This document shows, one piece after another, positions 6,703 to 7,454 of a stretch of DNA of 7,454 nt. Origin of the DNA: Endomicrobiia bacterium (GTDB lineage Bacteria; Elusimicrobiota; Endomicrobiia; Endomicrobiales; Endomicrobiaceae); assembly GCA_025998475.1 (NCBI GenBank), contig BNVZ01000056.1, forward strand, positions 1-7,454. The letters are read 5' to 3'. A program made the position numbers and the translations under genes. Position 1 is the stretch's first letter. Every line of letters begins with the position of its first letter. The notes under the pieces are model-generated. The model was not told the DNA's origin and made no database searches. It worked only from the letters and a program-made list of their open reading frames with translations.

Positions 6703-6728
6703 TTTCTTCTCCTTTTTATGTTTTCCAT
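6699..6728 (-). CDS. Nine-codon leader ORF MENIKRRRK overlapping the next start
   Basis: ATG 6728 is preceded by AGGAG (6740-6736) with a 7-base spacer, and the frame ends at TGA 6701-6699. The stop overlaps the start of the signal-peptide gene as ATGA, the usual arrangement for translational coupling, and the downstream Shine-Dalgarno lies inside the leader. The peptide is strongly basic (KRRRK). The two initiation regions are alike and 27 bases apart by their AGGAG motifs, so the leader may have arisen by duplication of the ribosome binding region. Whether it is translated is unproven. Confidence 0.45.
   Translation of the reverse strand: MENIKRRRK
6709..6713 (-). promoter_or_regulatory. 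Shine-Dalgarno AGGAG for the signal-peptide gene
   Basis: It lies 6 bases upstream of ATG 6702 and fixes that start over the in-frame Met6 and Met8. It sits within codons 6-7 of the leader ORF, so ribosomes on the leader would cover it. Confidence 0.8.
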
Positions 6729-6790
6729 TCTACTTCTCCTTTTGTGAATCAATTATTTCTCTACTCTTGTTTCTTGCTTCTTTTTGCCTA

Positions 6791-7198
6791 CTTATACCCC
6801 CTGTTTCTAAAGTCTTACTCCGCACTCTCTCTTAGTTTATACTCTACACTCCCTATTCCATTGTGACTTCTCTTTTGCCTCTAACTACATCTCTCTTCTC
6901 TTATCTCTTCCTTCTCTCCTTCTATACACCCACTGTTTCTAGGCTCTCTGTTAGTCTATATTTCACACTCTCTTTTTTGTTGTAACCACTGTTGTAATTT
7001 CTCTTTTGTCTCTAAATATATCTCTTTTCTTTTTCTTACCTTCTTTCTTTCTTCCTTCCTTCTATACACCCACTGTTTCTAGGCTCTCTGTTAGTCTATA
7101 CTTCACACCCTATTTTATTGTAACTTCTCTTTTGTCTCTATCTGTGTCTCTTTTTTCTTACTTTCTTTGTTCTTTCCCTTCCCTTCCATTCTTCTTTT
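6791..7198. repeat. Three imperfect ~130-140 bp pyrimidine-rich tandem repeats upstream of the minus-strand gene
   Basis: Copy B (about 6917-7056) and copy C (about 7057-7198) match exactly over 44 bp (6917-6960 and 7057-7100, offset 140), and again around CTCTTTTGTCTCTA. Copy A (about 6791-6916) is more diverged and about 129 bp away, but keeps CTGTTTCTA, TTAGT and the CTTCTCTTTTGCCTCTA block. The plus strand is almost all pyrimidine here, so the minus-strand leader would be purine-rich. No convincing -35/-10 pair was found, though each copy has a TATA-containing motif on the minus strand. Confidence 0.8.
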
Positions 7199-7454
7199 TT
7201 ATCTACTTCCTTAAAATCTTTCTCTTGGAAACTAACCTTCAAAGGCCTAAGAATAAAGCCAAAACTATCTGCAAAATAATTCTTCTTTGTTTTTTATAGT
7301 ATTAAAATTATTTGTTCTTGATTATTCTTAAGGTAATATAAACTTGGTTAGTAAACTTCCAGGTTTGTATGCTCTTAATTTGCTCAAAGCTTCTTGTTTC
7401 TACAACCTACTAATCTTAGGTTTTTGTTCCTTTATATAGGTTATTACATCTGTT
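7199..7454. other. AT-rich edge segment, no gene seen
   Basis: Stops occur in all frames and no start with a Shine-Dalgarno is present. A 6-bp stem (AACCTA/TAGGTT, 7404-7422) followed by three further T's is too weak to call a terminator. The segment may be the far 5' flank of the minus-strand gene or the 3' flank of a gene beyond the window. Confidence 0.5.

Noticed and set aside
6314..7299. Plus-strand Leu/Ser/Phe-rich ORFs (6314-6577, 6327-6551, 6633-6866, 7006-7299)
   Set aside because: Antisense of the signal-peptide gene or readings of the pyrimidine-rich repeats; no Shine-Dalgarno.
7404..7425. Intrinsic terminator at AACCTA/TAGGTT plus T's
   Set aside because: Only six pairs with a short T-run and no gene upstream on that strand within the window.
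1..7454. TGA reassigned as a sense codon
   Set aside because: All Trp positions in the long frames use TGG and no long frame is interrupted repeatedly by TGA; a single terminal TGA is not evidence.

Overview
The window looks bacterial and low in GC. One gene has a clear AGGAG Shine-Dalgarno and a classical signal peptide, and there are no intron signs. Very long, low-complexity, coiled-coil and repeat-rich proteins separated by AT-rich, nearly gene-free DNA suggest a host-associated or intracellular bacterium. I cannot place it taxonomically; an amoeba-associated lineage such as Dependentiae/Babeliae or Rickettsiales is only a guess. No housekeeping gene, tRNA, rRNA, CRISPR array or insertion sequence is visible.

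Layout. (1) 1-1449, plus strand, cut by the left edge: an array of 33 visible decapeptide 'GGxxWLxxxx' repeats, then a J-domain with an HPD motif, then a short charged coiled coil. (2) 1450-2820: about 1.37 kb of AT-rich DNA without a convincing gene, holding a 70-nt two-tier hairpin (2024-2093) and two perfect or near-perfect palindromes. (3) 6702-2821, minus strand: one long reading frame of 1294 codons, broken once by a TAA at 6258-6256. The upstream piece (148 aa) carries the signal peptide and a Pro-rich stretch. The downstream piece (1121 aa from GTG) carries several poly-serine linkers and long coiled coils. (4) 6703-7454: the 5' flank of that gene, with a 9-codon leader ORF overlapping the start as ATGA and three imperfect ~130-140 bp pyrimidine-rich tandem repeats, then about 250 bp in which I see nothing firm.

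The most interesting point is how the two convergent genes are related. The 3' end of the WL-repeat/J-domain gene (1273-1440) and an internal part of the serine-rich gene (4965-4798, opposite strand) match at 165 of 168 bases, in the same codon frame. All three differences change an amino acid. This inverted repeat lies inside two convergent reading frames, so recombination across it would invert the 3.4 kb between them and exchange the C-terminal parts of both proteins in frame. Together with the single-stop split, this suggests a variable pair of repeat-rich proteins, possibly host-facing. That functional reading is inference; the sequence relationships are seen directly.
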